From NCBI RefSeq assembly GCF_028550435.1, contig NZ_JAQQKV010000003.1, positions 326,037-390,036 of the forward strand: a stretch of 64,000 nucleotides of DNA, given 5' to 3'. Position 1 is the stretch's first letter. Every line of letters starts with the position of its first letter. Made by a program: the position numbers and the translations under genes. Positions 1-9,093 of the stretch are shown in pieces. The notes beneath the pieces are model-generated. The model made no database searches. It was given only the letters and a program-made list of their open reading frames with translations, and was not told where the DNA came from. The DNA is from Asticcacaulis machinosus. GTDB lineage: Bacteria > Pseudomonadota > Alphaproteobacteria > Caulobacterales > Caulobacteraceae.

Positions 1-1511
1 GATGCAATAGCCTCGCCATGTTTTACGCCAAAGTCGCGCGCGGCGGTTTTGCGCATTGCACGGACGGGAGCGTTGAGGTCGGTTCGGTCAGCGTGCCAGG
101 CAAGGTCGAGGAAGAACTCAGTAGAACGCTCGGTGTTTTTAAGATCGCCAACGTTCACAACCCAAAGGGTGCGGGAGCCATGTTCATAGGCGCGCATCAT
201 CTCGGACCAGATGAGAGCCGGGGGCATAACGTCGATCCAGAGCCACGAAAGTGGTCTGCCGCTATATGAGGCGTGATAATATACCCCCAGGCCACCGGAG
301 CGGGCACGCTCAGCGTCATTGCCATAGCGGCGGATATATCCGAAATTATCGTCGGGCCAGACGATCGTAACGTCATCGGGAACACGCAGCCCGGCATTAT
401 AATCGCTCAGTACTTCCTTATAAGGACAGAACATTTGCGCCACGAGGGTGGCATCCCCCATGCCAAGATATTTGGCGAGTAATTCGCGTTGATCGGCAAA
501 GACTTTCTCAAGGGTGGCGATGCGTTCCTGTTGATTTTTAGGGCCGATAATAGGAGTATCGTTGATACCGCGCATCCCAATAGTGATGAGGCTCTCGCCC
601 GATGTTCGCTCGGAGATGCGCTTTTCCCAATAGGCGTAAACGGCGTCCCGGTTGGCAAGGTAGTTGAATTTATCCTTCTCGTCCGGCCATTCCTTGCCGT
701 TGTTGAGAAGCATCGGTTCGGCATGGCTGGAGCCGACAATGATGGCATGAGCATCAGCGGCAGCCGCATTTCCAGGCTGAGTGTGGAACGCCCTGGTCGT
801 CGGGTGCATGCCGGGCCAAAGGTAATTGGCGCGAAGACGGATCATGAGGGTGAAGATGCGAGCGTAGGTTTTCGGACCGAGCTTGGTCGCCTCCGGCTCG
901 AAAGTCTTGGATGACCAGGGCTCTAGGCCCCAGTCTTCATCGTTGATGAAGATGCCGCGATATTTAACAGCCGGTTGATCAATGGGAGCCTCGCCAAGGC
1001 TTAGATACAAGCTCTTGCTCTGAGGTGCAGGCACATCTGCCCACCAGCGCCACGGGGAAACACCGATGCGATTGGAAATCTCAAACATACCATAGCAAAG
1101 GCCGCGTGGATCCGATCCGGAAATGGTAAGAACGTCGGGTTTTGCTGAAAGCTGATATGCCTCCCAACGTCCCGCGAGGTGCGGTGCAATCTGCAACTCG
1201 ATCTGCGGCTCACTACCGCGGCTTGCGGAGAGAATTTCCGGGGTTTTGCCCGTGACAGCGGCAATGTCCTCGGCTAATTCACGGGCCGAGATTTTCACCA
1301 CTTCCGGCGCATTGGCAGGAAGGATGATAGGCGCGGCTTTTCCGTTCGCTACCAAGGGGAAACTTGAAGATGTCTCCGGCACAACAGATACGGCGGCCAA
1401 CTTTCCCCCGACACTTGCCGCTAGGGCAGATGTTGCGGGCAAGATAAGGCCGAGCGCCGATGCGCTCGCAAGCAAATCCCGCCGGCTTAGCGAAAACGTC
1501 GTGTCTGACAT
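1..1511 (-). CDS. GH115 alpha-glucuronidase family protein, cut by the left window edge
   Basis: The minus strand is open from an ATG at 1511 to position 1, about 503 codons with no stop, so the C-terminal part lies outside the window. The N-terminus has a Tat-like signal (SLSRRDLLASASALGL). The body carries the GH115 landmarks YRGIFINDEDWGLEPW (about residue 180), LWPGMHP, SSHAEPML and DDNFGYIRR, all of which recur in the second GH115 gene at 48174. GH115 enzymes remove (4-O-methyl-)glucuronic acid side chains from xylan or related glycans. An AAGGATT-type ribosome site precedes the ATG. It lies 54 bases downstream of the GH2 gene on the same strand, so the two are probably co-transcribed. 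Family assignment is strong; substrate is inferred. Confidence 0.88.
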   Translation of the reverse strand, partial: MSDTTFSLSRRDLLASASALGLILPATSALAASVGGKLAAVSVVPETSSSFPLVANGKAAPIILPANAPEVVKISARELAEDIAAVTGKTPEILSASRGSEPQIELQIAPHLAGRWEAYQLSAKPDVLTISGSDPRGLCYGMFEISNRIGVSPWRWWADVPAPQSKSLYLSLGEAPIDQPAVKYRGIFINDEDWGLEPWSSKTFEPEATKLGPKTYARIFTLMIRLRANYLWPGMHPTTRAFHTQPGNAAAADAHAIIVGSSHAEPMLLNNGKEWPDEKDKFNYLANRDAVYAYWEKRISERTSGESLITIGMRGINDTPIIGPKNQQERIATLEKVFADQRELLAKYLGMGDATLVAQMFCPYKEVLSDYNAGLRVPDDVTIVWPDDNFGYIRRYGNDAERARSGGLGVYYHASYSGRPLSWLWIDVMPPALIWSEMMRAYEHGSRTLWVVNVGDLKNTERSTEFFLDLAWHADRTDLNAPVRAMRKTAARDFGVKHGEAIA

Positions 1512-1565
1512 GGCTGTTCAATCCTTTCGGGGACGACATCTAACTTTTGGCAGGCTAATGGCAGG

Positions 1566-4500
1566 CTAAAACCCAAAAACGAGGCGACCGGTATAGGTGC
1601 CGTTTGCGTTAGCGGGCTGGCCTTGCGGGCCGGTCAGATCGGCGTTCTGGAACTTGGCCCCCATGGCCGGGATAGCGTTCATGAAGCCGATATCGGTATT
1701 GGGGAATTCCACGGTAGTGGTGGGAAAGTCCTCCGGTCGCTTGCCGATCTGCACGAAAGCGGACCCTTCGCTGGCGATCGTCAGATTGCCCTTCCCGCCG
1801 CTCAGTTTGACCCAGCGCGGATCAGCGAAATAGCCCGCCGTGTCGGGCCGCAACGCGCCCTTGGTGGTCTTTGACGCAATGTCCCACACGCCCAGCACCG
1901 GGCCGCGCAGACGGTTCTGCCATACCGGCGTCGGCCCGCGCAGCAGACCGCGCACCGTAGTGACATCACCCAGCGGCGTATCGAAGCCGATCCCGTGATA
2001 GAGCATCGGGCCGCTGAGGCTGTAGCCATAATCGAGGCTCAGGGTGCCGTCCTCGCGCAAGATCCAGCGCACACTGTCGAGCCCGCCTGCGTTCGGGGCG
2101 TCCAGCCAGGCCACGGCCTTGCCGGTTTGTGTGTCCTTGCCCGCGCCGGTCGTGATCGTCACCGCGCCTTTGTCCGGCAGCGCATAGCGCGCGGGCTCAA
2201 AGCCCAGCTTGACCGACACCACCTTCGGCGTCTGACGCACACCGGCCAGATTGGAAATACGGATGGCCTTCACCGGCTGCGGTGCGAAGCTGTAGGTCAG
2301 GCCGTCACGCGGGAAGACCCGCCCGCCTTCATAGACCTGCTTCCACATCTTGCCGTCCGGTGATACTTCCAGTCTGAAGCTGGCCCAGCCGTCGGTTTCA
2401 ACCGTGCCGAGGTCAATCGTCGCGCTGTTGGCCATAGCCGGAGCCTCAAAGCTATAGACGCCGCCGCCCGCATCGGAGGGCACGGCCCAGACCGGTTCGG
2501 TCTTGTCCTTCGGGCGTGCCAGCACCAGACGCGGCCCGTTCGACAGAGATTGTGTCTTGCCGTTATGGCTAACGCTGGTCAGAAGGCCGCTTGCCGGATC
2601 GAACGACGCCGTCACTTGACCTGCCACGAGGCGAATCGCGCCGTCCGCGCGTTCGACCTTCGGCGTACCGACGCGGCTACCGTTCATGTTGGTGGCTTTG
2701 GGTGGCGTCGGCCAGACCCAGGTTAGCAGCGCCGCATCGCCTTTGACCGCCGTCAGGCGCAGAGCGTCGGCGGCTTGCCAGTCCTTGGCCAGCGGGACGG
2801 TCAAATCACCCGCGCCGTGCGGGGCGATGGCCGGGCCGGTTAGGGTGCCGCTCGATAGCACCCTGGCGGCGGTCGTCTTGGCATCAGGCCGCGCAAAACG
2901 CACCCATTCCCACTTGAACGTCACATCCGACAGGTTCGTGAAATCGTAGCCATTGCGCACCTTCAGCGCGCCGGTGAACCCGGTATCGAGGATCGGCGCG
3001 TCGATCTGCACCGGCGACCAGATATCGCGGATGGTATCAACGCTCGGTTCCTTTTCATGGTGCGGCCCGACCATGCCATCCGGTCCATAGGCGGCGTAAG
3101 AGTCGATACGCCCGTTCTGATCGGTGCGCACCAGACCTTCGTCGGCCAGCACCCACAGGAAGCCACCGGTGCCGTTTGTCGATGCGGTCATAGCCTTCCA
3201 GTAGTCATCAAGGCCGGAGCCGTGGCCACCGTCATACAGGCCATGCAGGAACTCAGTCGGTAGGACCAGCATCTTACCCGACAGGCGTGTCATCAGGTCG
3301 GGGTAGCGCGGATAGTGTTTTGTATCGATGCCGCCGAACTGCGCCCACGGATGGATGACCGGCCTCCCTTGCGGATCATAAAGTGCGAAATCGGCGTCCA
3401 GCTCGCTGTTCCAGCCGCCTTCGTTGCCATTGGCCCAGATGATGATCGATGGGTGATTGACGTCGCGTTCGACCAGAGACCTGACCAGCTTGCGACCGTT
3501 GTCGGTGTCATGCGACTTCTGCCAGCCGGACAGTTCGTTGATGACATAGAGCCCCATCTCGTCGGCGGCCTCAAGGATAGCCTTGTCCGGTGGATAATGC
3601 GCCACGCGCATGGCGTTCATGTTCATCGATTTGATCAGGCGCGCGTCGTCATAGGCCTGTTCGCGGGTTATCGCCCGCCCCGTCTTCGGACGGAAGGTGT
3701 GGCGGACCACCCCTTTCATCATGACGCGCTGACCGTTGACATAGAGCCCATCGCCTTCGCGGATTTCAAAGGTACGGAACCCAAACCGTTCGCGCACCGT
3801 ATGTACCGCCGCGTCACCGGCATAAAGCGTCACATCGAGATAATAGAGATTGGGTGTTTCCGCCGTCCAAAGGGCTGGCTTATCGACATGGCCACTCAGG
3901 CGGATCTTGCCCGTGCCCCCCGCGGGGATAGCAGCCTCGAACGGCGCGCCCACAGTCTTGCCGTTCAGCGACATGACCTGACCGACGACCCTGGTCACCG
4001 TCTTCGGCGCGCGCAGGGCGACATCGGCGATGATATCGCCGTCGGTCTGTCCGTCCAGCGCCACATGCGCAATAGCCTCAGGTGGCGTCGCCTCCAGCCA
4101 TACCGGACGATAGATGCCGCCAAAGGCCCAGTAGTCGCCGTGGCGCTCGGCAATGTCGGTCGCGATATTGCTTGAGGCCTCGCTCACCTCGACCTCAAGT
4201 GTATTGGCTTCGCCGACCTTTATGAACGTCGTGATATCGTAGCTGAAGCGGTTGAAGCCGCCCTGATGCACCGCGCCGACGACGGTTCCGTTCACCAAGA
4301 CCCGCGTATCAGTCATAACCCCGTCGAACACGATACGGACGTTCTTGTCTTTCCAGTCGGCAGGCACGGTAAAGCTGCGTGTGTAGACACCCTTGTCAGA
4401 GGCGCGCGGACCCTTGTCATAGCCATACTGGTAATGGCCGAAGCCTTCCGTTTGCCAGTTCGACGGCACAGCGATCTTGGAAGCCTGACCGGCGCGCATA

Positions 4501-4682
4501 CCTCCACTAACTGTGAAATCCCACGAAACCGCATCATCAGGGCCTGTGCCGGACAGCATAAGACTATCTGTCTTTGCCGGCTCAGCCTGAGCTATGGCGG
4601 CAGAGAGCGTCAGAATCGAAACGACGATACAGGTCACGGCCCTGTTTCCGGCCTTCATCCGGATGGCATGGCGATCTTTCAT
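1566..4682 (-). CDS. Secreted GH2 glycoside hydrolase (beta-galactosidase-like), 1038 aa
   Basis: A GH2 enzyme with a signal peptide (hydrophobic stretch ending AIAQAEP), a jelly-roll sugar-binding domain (about residues 40-210, with FDGVMTDTRVLVNG), a beta-sandwich, and a TIM barrel. The acid/base motif WANGNEGGW lies near residue 419 and the nucleophile motif LPTEFLHG near residue 476, so both catalytic glutamates are present. The C-terminal third resembles carbohydrate-binding and DUF4982-like regions. I chose the ATG at 4682 because GGGAG precedes it; a longer reading to 4730 has no ribosome site. It is first in a minus-strand operon with GH115. GH2 covers beta-galactosidase, beta-mannosidase and beta-glucuronidase; which one is not clear from motifs. 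Confidence 0.85.
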   Translation of the reverse strand: MKDRHAIRMKAGNRAVTCIVVSILTLSAAIAQAEPAKTDSLMLSGTGPDDAVSWDFTVSGGMRAGQASKIAVPSNWQTEGFGHYQYGYDKGPRASDKGVYTRSFTVPADWKDKNVRIVFDGVMTDTRVLVNGTVVGAVHQGGFNRFSYDITTFIKVGEANTLEVEVSEASSNIATDIAERHGDYWAFGGIYRPVWLEATPPEAIAHVALDGQTDGDIIADVALRAPKTVTRVVGQVMSLNGKTVGAPFEAAIPAGGTGKIRLSGHVDKPALWTAETPNLYYLDVTLYAGDAAVHTVRERFGFRTFEIREGDGLYVNGQRVMMKGVVRHTFRPKTGRAITREQAYDDARLIKSMNMNAMRVAHYPPDKAILEAADEMGLYVINELSGWQKSHDTDNGRKLVRSLVERDVNHPSIIIWANGNEGGWNSELDADFALYDPQGRPVIHPWAQFGGIDTKHYPRYPDLMTRLSGKMLVLPTEFLHGLYDGGHGSGLDDYWKAMTASTNGTGGFLWVLADEGLVRTDQNGRIDSYAAYGPDGMVGPHHEKEPSVDTIRDIWSPVQIDAPILDTGFTGALKVRNGYDFTNLSDVTFKWEWVRFARPDAKTTAARVLSSGTLTGPAIAPHGAGDLTVPLAKDWQAADALRLTAVKGDAALLTWVWPTPPKATNMNGSRVGTPKVERADGAIRLVAGQVTASFDPASGLLTSVSHNGKTQSLSNGPRLVLARPKDKTEPVWAVPSDAGGGVYSFEAPAMANSATIDLGTVETDGWASFRLEVSPDGKMWKQVYEGGRVFPRDGLTYSFAPQPVKAIRISNLAGVRQTPKVVSVKLGFEPARYALPDKGAVTITTGAGKDTQTGKAVAWLDAPNAGGLDSVRWILREDGTLSLDYGYSLSGPMLYHGIGFDTPLGDVTTVRGLLRGPTPVWQNRLRGPVLGVWDIASKTTKGALRPDTAGYFADPRWVKLSGGKGNLTIASEGSAFVQIGKRPEDFPTTTVEFPNTDIGFMNAIPAMGAKFQNADLTGPQGQPANANGTYTGRLVFGF

Positions 4683-4724
4683 TTGACGCTCCCTGATGTG
4701 TCTTTGAATTATCAGGTCAGTTAA

Positions 4725-4746
4725 TGACACCGGTTACCGGCTGTCA
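4725..4746. promoter_or_regulatory. Candidate operator before the GH2-GH115 operon
   Basis: Nested inverted repeat: TGACA, then CCGGTTACCGG (perfect around its central T), then C and TGTCA. It lies about 45-65 bases upstream of the GH2 start, where a repressor of this operon would bind. The CCGGTTACC core resembles LacI/GntR-type operators. No cognate regulator is adjacent. Confidence 0.45.
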
Positions 4747-5029
4747 ACTTACTTGGCGCATTTGTGATCAATTTCATGCAAATTCGCTCAGGCTGCACGC
4801 CGCCCATGATCCCTCTCTGGTGTAGGCACCGAAGCCGCGCAATGCCGCACCGCTGTCGATAATTGCGCTGCCCGTCTTCGGCGATCAGTCTCATGTCAGC
4901 ATCGACCGGCGTTTCGGCTTAACAACGGGGTGTGAACATGGCTGCACGGGTTTTGCACGCTATTAGCGGGCAATTCGCGCAATGTTGCGCTTCGAAACGC
5001 CAATACTCGAAAATTTGGTTTGATATGGA
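4747..5029. other. Intergenic stretch, no gene seen
   Basis: Between the GH2 promoter region and the tRNA-Thr hairpin. Short open frames here have no ribosome site and no recognisable product. No repeat was noticed. Confidence 0.5.
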
Positions 5030-5061
5030 GAAGGCCCGAACCCTTTAGGGGTCGGGCCTTC
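5030..5061 (-). terminator. Hairpin 3' of tRNA-Thr
   Basis: GAAGGCCCGAACCC and GGGGTCGGGCCTTC form a strong stem with a TTTA loop and one mismatch, directly past the tRNA 3' end on the minus strand. No U-tract follows, so it may stabilise or process the transcript rather than terminate it. Confidence 0.55.
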
Positions 5062-5062
5062 G

Positions 5063-5137
<75 letters not shown>

Positions 5138-5320
5138 ATATAGACGGTGCGAACACCGGCTGAGGGGTGCGGCTATAGCGAAACTTAAACAGCAACGCAA
5201 AGCAAAAAATGAGATAAGCTGTGAATTAATCGGGCTGGTCGGCATATTTTAGGCTCGCCAGTGCCGATATATGGGCTTAAATCCGCGACATTACACAATC
5301 TGCGCGTCCGAGCCGCCATC

Positions 5321-5476
5321 ATGTCCGAAAAACCCGCTTCCCCCACACCCGAAGAGGTGCGCACCAAAGCTCAGGCCGATAAGGCCCGGCGTCTGGCTGA
5401 TGCCCTGCGCCATAATCTTAAGCGTCGTAAGGCCGCCACAAGCCCTACCGCAGCCACGGATAGTGACGACGCATAA
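5321..5476 (+). CDS. Small conserved-looking hypothetical protein, 51 aa
   Basis: A short, strongly charged protein starting MSEKPASPTPEEVR, with a central basic helix (DKARRLADALRHNLKRRKA) and a Ser/Thr/Asp-rich tail. It has no signal peptide or membrane segment. A longer reading starts at 5261, but the ATG at 5321 begins the region with protein-like composition. It sits about 100 bases before murA on the same strand. I recall similar small KRRK proteins upstream of murA in related bacteria but cannot check this. No function is assigned; the ribosome site is weak, so it may not be translated. Confidence 0.5.
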   Translation: MSEKPASPTPEEVRTKAQADKARRLADALRHNLKRRKAATSPTAATDSDDA

Positions 5477-5573
5477 AACGGTGTTGCCATAGTCTATATT
5501 CGATGTAGAACCGCTAATCCACGCTGTGAGTCATAGCTCTGGCCCTCTGCATAAAGTTTTACAAGGCGTATTT

Positions 5574-6872
5574 ATGGATCGTATAGCCATCGAAGGCGGC
5601 ACCCAACTGTTTGGCGATATCCCCATTAGCGGGGCGAAAAACTCGGCCATCAAGCTGATGGCGGCGTCATTGCTGACCTCTGAGCCGCTGCGCCTGACCA
5701 ATATGCCGCGTCTGGCCGATACGCGCCTGCTGGGGCGGCTGCTGACCCGTCTGGGGACGCAGATCACCGAAACGGTTGGCCCGGATGGTCAGGAAACGAT
5801 TCTGCATACGCCGGAAATCACCTCGGCCTTTGCGCCCTATGATCTGGTGCGTCAGATGCGGGCGTCGTTCAATGTGCTGGGCCCGCTGCTGGCGCGTACC
5901 GGCCATGCCAAGGTGTCTTTGCCGGGTGGCTGCACCATCGGCGCGCGTCCGGTTGACCTGCACCTTAAGGCGCTTGAGGCGCTGGGCGCCCATATCGACA
6001 TGCACGAAGGCTATGTGTTTGCTCAGGCCCCGCGCGGTCTCAAAGGGGCGGAGATCGAGTTCCCGTTCGTCAGCGTGGGTGCCACCGAACATGCCCTGAT
6101 GGCGGCGACCTTGGCGCAGGGCACGACCGTATTCAAAAACGCCGCCTGTGAGCCGGAAATCGAAGACCTGGCCCTATGCCTGAACGCGATGGGCGCAAAG
6201 GTCTCAGGGGCGGGTACGCCAACCATTGTGGTCGAAGGCGTTACCTCCCTGCACGGGGCTGACTGGAGCGTCATCTGCGACCGGATCGAAGCCGGCACCT
6301 ATGCGGTGGCCGGCGCTATGGCGGGGGGCGAAGTGCGCCTGACCAAGGTGCGGCCGGAACTGATACAGATATTGCTGGATAAGATGGTTGAGGCCGGTTG
6401 TGAAATTTCCACGACCGCTGATACGGTGACCATTAAGCGCGGCGCAGGCCGCCTGAAGCCGGTTGATGTGACGACCGGCGTTTATCCGGGCTTTGCTACC
6501 GACCTTCAGGCTCAGTTCATGGCCCTGATGACTATGGCGGACGGCGAAAGCATCATCCGCGAGACGATTTTTGAGAACCGCTTTATGCACGTGCCGGAAC
6601 TGGGCCGTCTGGGGACCGACATCACAGTTCACGGGCCGGAGGCGCGGGTGCGCGGCGTTGAGGAGTTGCGGGGCGCTCAGGTCATGGCGACCGATCTGCG
6701 GGCCTCGGCCTGTCTGGTGATCGCAGGGCTTGCGGCCAAGGGCGAAACCGTCGTCAACCGTGTTTATCACCTCGACCGCGGCTTTGAGAATCTTGAGGGC
6801 AAGCTGTCGGCCTGCGGCGCGAAGATCAAGCGTCTGAAGGGTGATGAGCCCTTGCCCGAAGAACTGGAATAG
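5574..6872 (+). CDS. murA: UDP-N-acetylglucosamine 1-carboxyvinyltransferase MurA
   Basis: Catalyses the first committed step of peptidoglycan synthesis in the cytoplasm: transfer of enolpyruvate from phosphoenolpyruvate to UDP-GlcNAc. The 432-residue length and inside-out alpha/beta repeat are typical. The N-terminal ISGAKNSA motif supplies the conserved Lys-Asn pair (about residues 20-23), and the catalytic-loop cysteine (target of fosfomycin) is in [13 protein letters not shown] near residue 120. I chose the ATG at 5574 (MDRIAIEGG), matching the family N-terminus; an upstream GTG at 5526 would add 16 atypical residues. It is followed after 10 bases by the DUF2948 gene, an arrangement common in alphaproteobacteria. 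Confidence 0.97.
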   Translation: MDRIAIEGGTQLFGDIPISGAKNSAIKLMAASLLTSEPLRLTNMPRLADTRLLGRLLTRLGTQITETVGPDGQETILHTPEITSAFAPYDLVRQMRASFNVLGPLLARTGHAKVSLPGGCTIGARPVDLHLKALEALGAHIDMHEGYVFAQAPRGLKGAEIEFPFVSVGATEHALMAATLAQGTTVFKNAACEPEIEDLALCLNAMGAKVSGAGTPTIVVEGVTSLHGADWSVICDRIEAGTYAVAGAMAGGEVRLTKVRPELIQILLDKMVEAGCEISTTADTVTIKRGAGRLKPVDVTTGVYPGFATDLQAQFMALMTMADGESIIRETIFENRFMHVPELGRLGTDITVHGPEARVRGVEELRGAQVMATDLRASACLVIAGLAAKGETVVNRVYHLDRGFENLEGKLSACGAKIKRLKGDEPLPEELE

Positions 6873-6882
6873 GCGCGGCAGT

Positions 6883-7347
6883 ATGTTTGGGTGGTTCAAA
6901 AAGCAGACATCCCCTAAACCACTGCGTCTGATGGCGCAGTCGGCCGAAGATGTTGTCCCGATTGCGGCCCTCATTCAGGATGCTGCCTTGCGCGGGGTCG
7001 GTCTGCACTATGATCCAAAGGCGCGCCATTTCATGTTGCGCATGAACCGCTTTTGTCATGAACAGGCCTCATCCGTGCCGCTACGGGCGCCGTGCGTGCT
7101 GCAAATCCACAGCGTGCTTAAGGTGAGGTCGCGTGGAATTGACCTTAAGCGACGGGTGCAGGCCCTGAGCGTGCTGACTATGGAAGCCGCCCCGCGTGAG
7201 GACGGGGCCTATGAGTTGCTGCTGACCTTTGCGGGGCCGCAGGGCAATCAGCTCTGCCTTGAGGTCGAATGTCTTGATATACTGCTGATGGATTTGGCTG
7301 CACCCCATCGCGCCCAGTCCAAGCCCGACCATAATATAGAGGACTAA
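6883..7347 (+). CDS. DUF2948 family protein
   Basis: A 154-residue cytoplasmic protein with the DUF2948 pattern: LRLMAQSAEDVVPIAALIQDA at the start, DPKARHFMLRMNRF, and near the C-terminus LLLTFAGPQGNQLCLEVECLDI. Its function is unknown. The family is typically found directly after murA in alphaproteobacteria, as here. The ATG at 6883 gives the family-like MFGWFKKQ start; an upstream frame start at 6841 would overlap murA. The next gene begins only 5 bases after its stop, so they form one operon. Confidence 0.85.
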   Translation: MFGWFKKQTSPKPLRLMAQSAEDVVPIAALIQDAALRGVGLHYDPKARHFMLRMNRFCHEQASSVPLRAPCVLQIHSVLKVRSRGIDLKRRVQALSVLTMEAAPREDGAYELLLTFAGPQGNQLCLEVECLDILLMDLAAPHRAQSKPDHNIED

Positions 7348-7352
7348 AGCCC

Positions 7353-7808
7353 ATGCGCCTGGCCCGTATCGAGATCGATGACCAAAGCCTGTCCGCCGCT
7401 TCGCCCGAGGTGGAGCATGAGCGTAAGGTCGCCATTTTCGATCTGATCGAAAGGAACAGCTTTACCCCCGACGGTGGCGGTGAGGGGCCTTATGATCTGC
7501 GTCTGGCCTATGAAGACAGCCGGCTGGTGTTCGATGTGACCGGCCCTGACTATGCGCGTAAGTTCATGCTGTCGCTGGCGCCGTTCAAGCAAATCTCACG
7601 CGACTATGCCATGATCTGCGAAAGCTATCATGATGCCCTGAAAAATGCGACGCCGACCCAGATCGAGTCGATCGACATGGGCCGCCGCGGGGTTCATAAC
7701 GAAGGGGCGGAACTGCTGACCGAGCGGTTGGCGGGCAAGATCGCCATCGACCATGAAACGGCGCGGCGTTTGTTTACGCTGGTTCATGCGCTGCATTTGC
7801 GGAATTAG
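7353..7808 (+). CDS. UPF0262 family protein
   Basis: A 151-residue protein of family UPF0262: RLARIEIDD at the N-terminus, ERKVAIFDLIERNSF, FMLSLAPFKQISRDYAMICESY in the middle, and RGVHNEGAELLTERL near the end. The family is uncharacterised, cytoplasmic and largely restricted to alphaproteobacteria. It is often near hisD and DUF2948; here no hisD intervenes. It ends the murA cluster; the next 305 bases have no gene. Confidence 0.88.
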   Translation: MRLARIEIDDQSLSAASPEVEHERKVAIFDLIERNSFTPDGGGEGPYDLRLAYEDSRLVFDVTGPDYARKFMLSLAPFKQISRDYAMICESYHDALKNATPTQIESIDMGRRGVHNEGAELLTERLAGKIAIDHETARRLFTLVHALHLRN

Positions 7809-8113
7809 ACTAGTGGTATAAAAGTCGCATTTTCTGTGGCTGGCGGTTTTGGTGACGCTTTCCGCATCGCATTTTTATTTGCCGCATCCCGTTGAAATGA
7901 CTAAAATTTAATGTAGATGAACGATCGTTCATCATGGTGGCCCGATTAGGGCAAAACTGCCACATTTGTCATTGAATGCCCCTAAATGACCTTCTCACGG
8001 TCACACATGCCCTGATCTCAGCGCCTATATTCCTTCATGTCGGGACGCGAACCTGTTTGTGCGTTCCGCAGGGATTAATTCCCGCCCATGAAAGTAACAA
8101 TAGGAGCATACCC
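7809..8113. other. Intergenic region with an operator-like palindrome
   Basis: Leader of the outer-membrane protein gene. It holds the 16-bp palindrome at 7917. An open frame entering from 7976 lacks a ribosome site and is not the start of the porin-like gene. Confidence 0.5.
7917..7932. promoter_or_regulatory. Perfect 16-bp palindrome, TetR-type operator candidate
   Basis: ATGAACGATCGTTCAT reads the same on both strands. TGAAC-type half sites of this length are typical of TetR-family operators. It lies about 185 bases upstream of the outer-membrane protein start at 8114. No TetR gene occurs in the window. Confidence 0.5.
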
Positions 8114-8620
8114 ATGAAAAAGATCATCGTCTCTGCCGCCGCCCTGGCTCTGGTGGCCACCGCCGGTGTTGCCAGCGCTGAAACCTATGGGTCGATCGGC
8201 GTCCAGAACTCAAAGACCTCCAAGTCCGATTCCAGCCTTAATTCCATCAATGCCCGTGCAGGTTATAAGATTACCCCGCATTTCGGCCTTGAAGGTGAGG
8301 CCACTGTTGGCACCAATTCCGACTCTAACGCTACCGGCAAATATAAGCAGACCCACCGTCTGGGGGCCTATGCCGTAGGCTACCTGCCGGTAACGGAAAA
8401 CATTGAACTGATCGGTCGCGCCGGTGTGTCCAACACCCGCCTGAAACGCCCCGAAGGCGTCAACATGGTCGAGAACGGCAATGCCTTCGATTACGGCGTC
8501 GGTGCCCAGTATAAGGTCAATGACACCTATGCCGTCCGCGGCGACTACACCCGCTCTGAGTACCGTGAAAAGCACGGCGATTCCGATACGGTCTCTTTGA
8601 ACCTTGTCCGCAAGTTCTGA
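8114..8620 (+). CDS. Outer-membrane beta-barrel protein (OmpW/OmpA-barrel type), 168 aa
   Basis: A small porin-like protein with a Sec signal (MKKIIVSAAALALVATAGVASA) and an eight-strand-type barrel of alternating polar and hydrophobic residues. It ends in a C-terminal outer-membrane signature (SLNLVRKF, terminal Phe). It resembles the OMP_b-brl superfamily; no periplasmic OmpA-like domain is attached. The ATG at 8114 follows TAGGAG. A strong terminator lies 80 bases downstream, so the gene is probably monocistronic. Role in the envelope is unknown; the palindrome at 7917 suggests regulated expression. Confidence 0.8.
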   Translation: MKKIIVSAAALALVATAGVASAETYGSIGVQNSKTSKSDSSLNSINARAGYKITPHFGLEGEATVGTNSDSNATGKYKQTHRLGAYAVGYLPVTENIELIGRAGVSNTRLKRPEGVNMVENGNAFDYGVGAQYKVNDTYAVRGDYTRSEYREKHGDSDTVSLNLVRKF

Positions 8621-8699
8621 TAAGCAAAGCGCAATCCGAAAAGTGTGAAGCGGTTTTCGGAACCAATTGCGCGCAAACTAAATTCAGAACTGTAGCCCT

Positions 8700-8733
8700 A
8701 AAGCCCCGGTGTGCTCCCCTGCACCGGGGCTTT
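8700..8733 (+). terminator. Terminator after the outer-membrane protein gene
   Basis: Perfect stem AAAGCCCCGGTG / CACCGGGGCTTT with a 10-base loop, about 80 bases past the stop codon. It separates this gene from infA. Confidence 0.8.
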
Positions 8734-8859
8734 CGTGATGAGTGCGTCTTTTTACTTTTCTCCAAACCCTAATAGGTATAAAGGAGGCGCTCCTGAACGG
8801 AGCGCCCGCGCTCAAGCGTGTGAGATTCGCACTGTTCCCCAATTTTTTGAGAAGGCCGA

Positions 8860-9078
8860 ATGGCAAAAGAAGAGCTTTTAGAGTTTCCGGGTACCGTCAT
8901 TGAACTGCTGCCGAACGCCACCTTTCGCGTGAAGCTGGAGAACGATCACGAAATCATCGCCCATACGGCGGGTAAGATGCGCAAAAACCGCATCCGCGTT
9001 CTGGCCGGCGACAAGATCATGGTCGAAATGACGCCTTATGACCTGACCAAGGGTCGTATTACCTATCGCTTTAAGTAA
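8860..9078 (+). CDS. infA: Translation initiation factor IF-1
   Basis: The 72-residue single S1/OB-fold protein has the standard IF-1 sequence: [18 protein letters not shown], then [16 protein letters not shown] and [13 protein letters not shown]. It occupies the ribosomal A-site during initiation with IF-2 and IF-3. The upstream region carries a purine-rich GAGAAGG site. maf follows after 15 bases, an order conserved in alphaproteobacteria. Confidence 0.98.
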   Translation: MAKEELLEFPGTVIELLPNATFRVKLENDHEIIAHTAGKMRKNRIRVLAGDKIMVEMTPYDLTKGRITYRFK

Positions 9079-9093
9079 GCTCGCGCTCCGGTG

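Noticed and set aside
3315..4175. 286-codon plus-strand frame opposite GH2
   Set aside because: Antisense to a clear GH2 barrel; composition is that of a GC-rich shadow frame.
6204..6974. 256-codon minus-strand frame opposite murA
   Set aside because: Shadow of murA with no family features.
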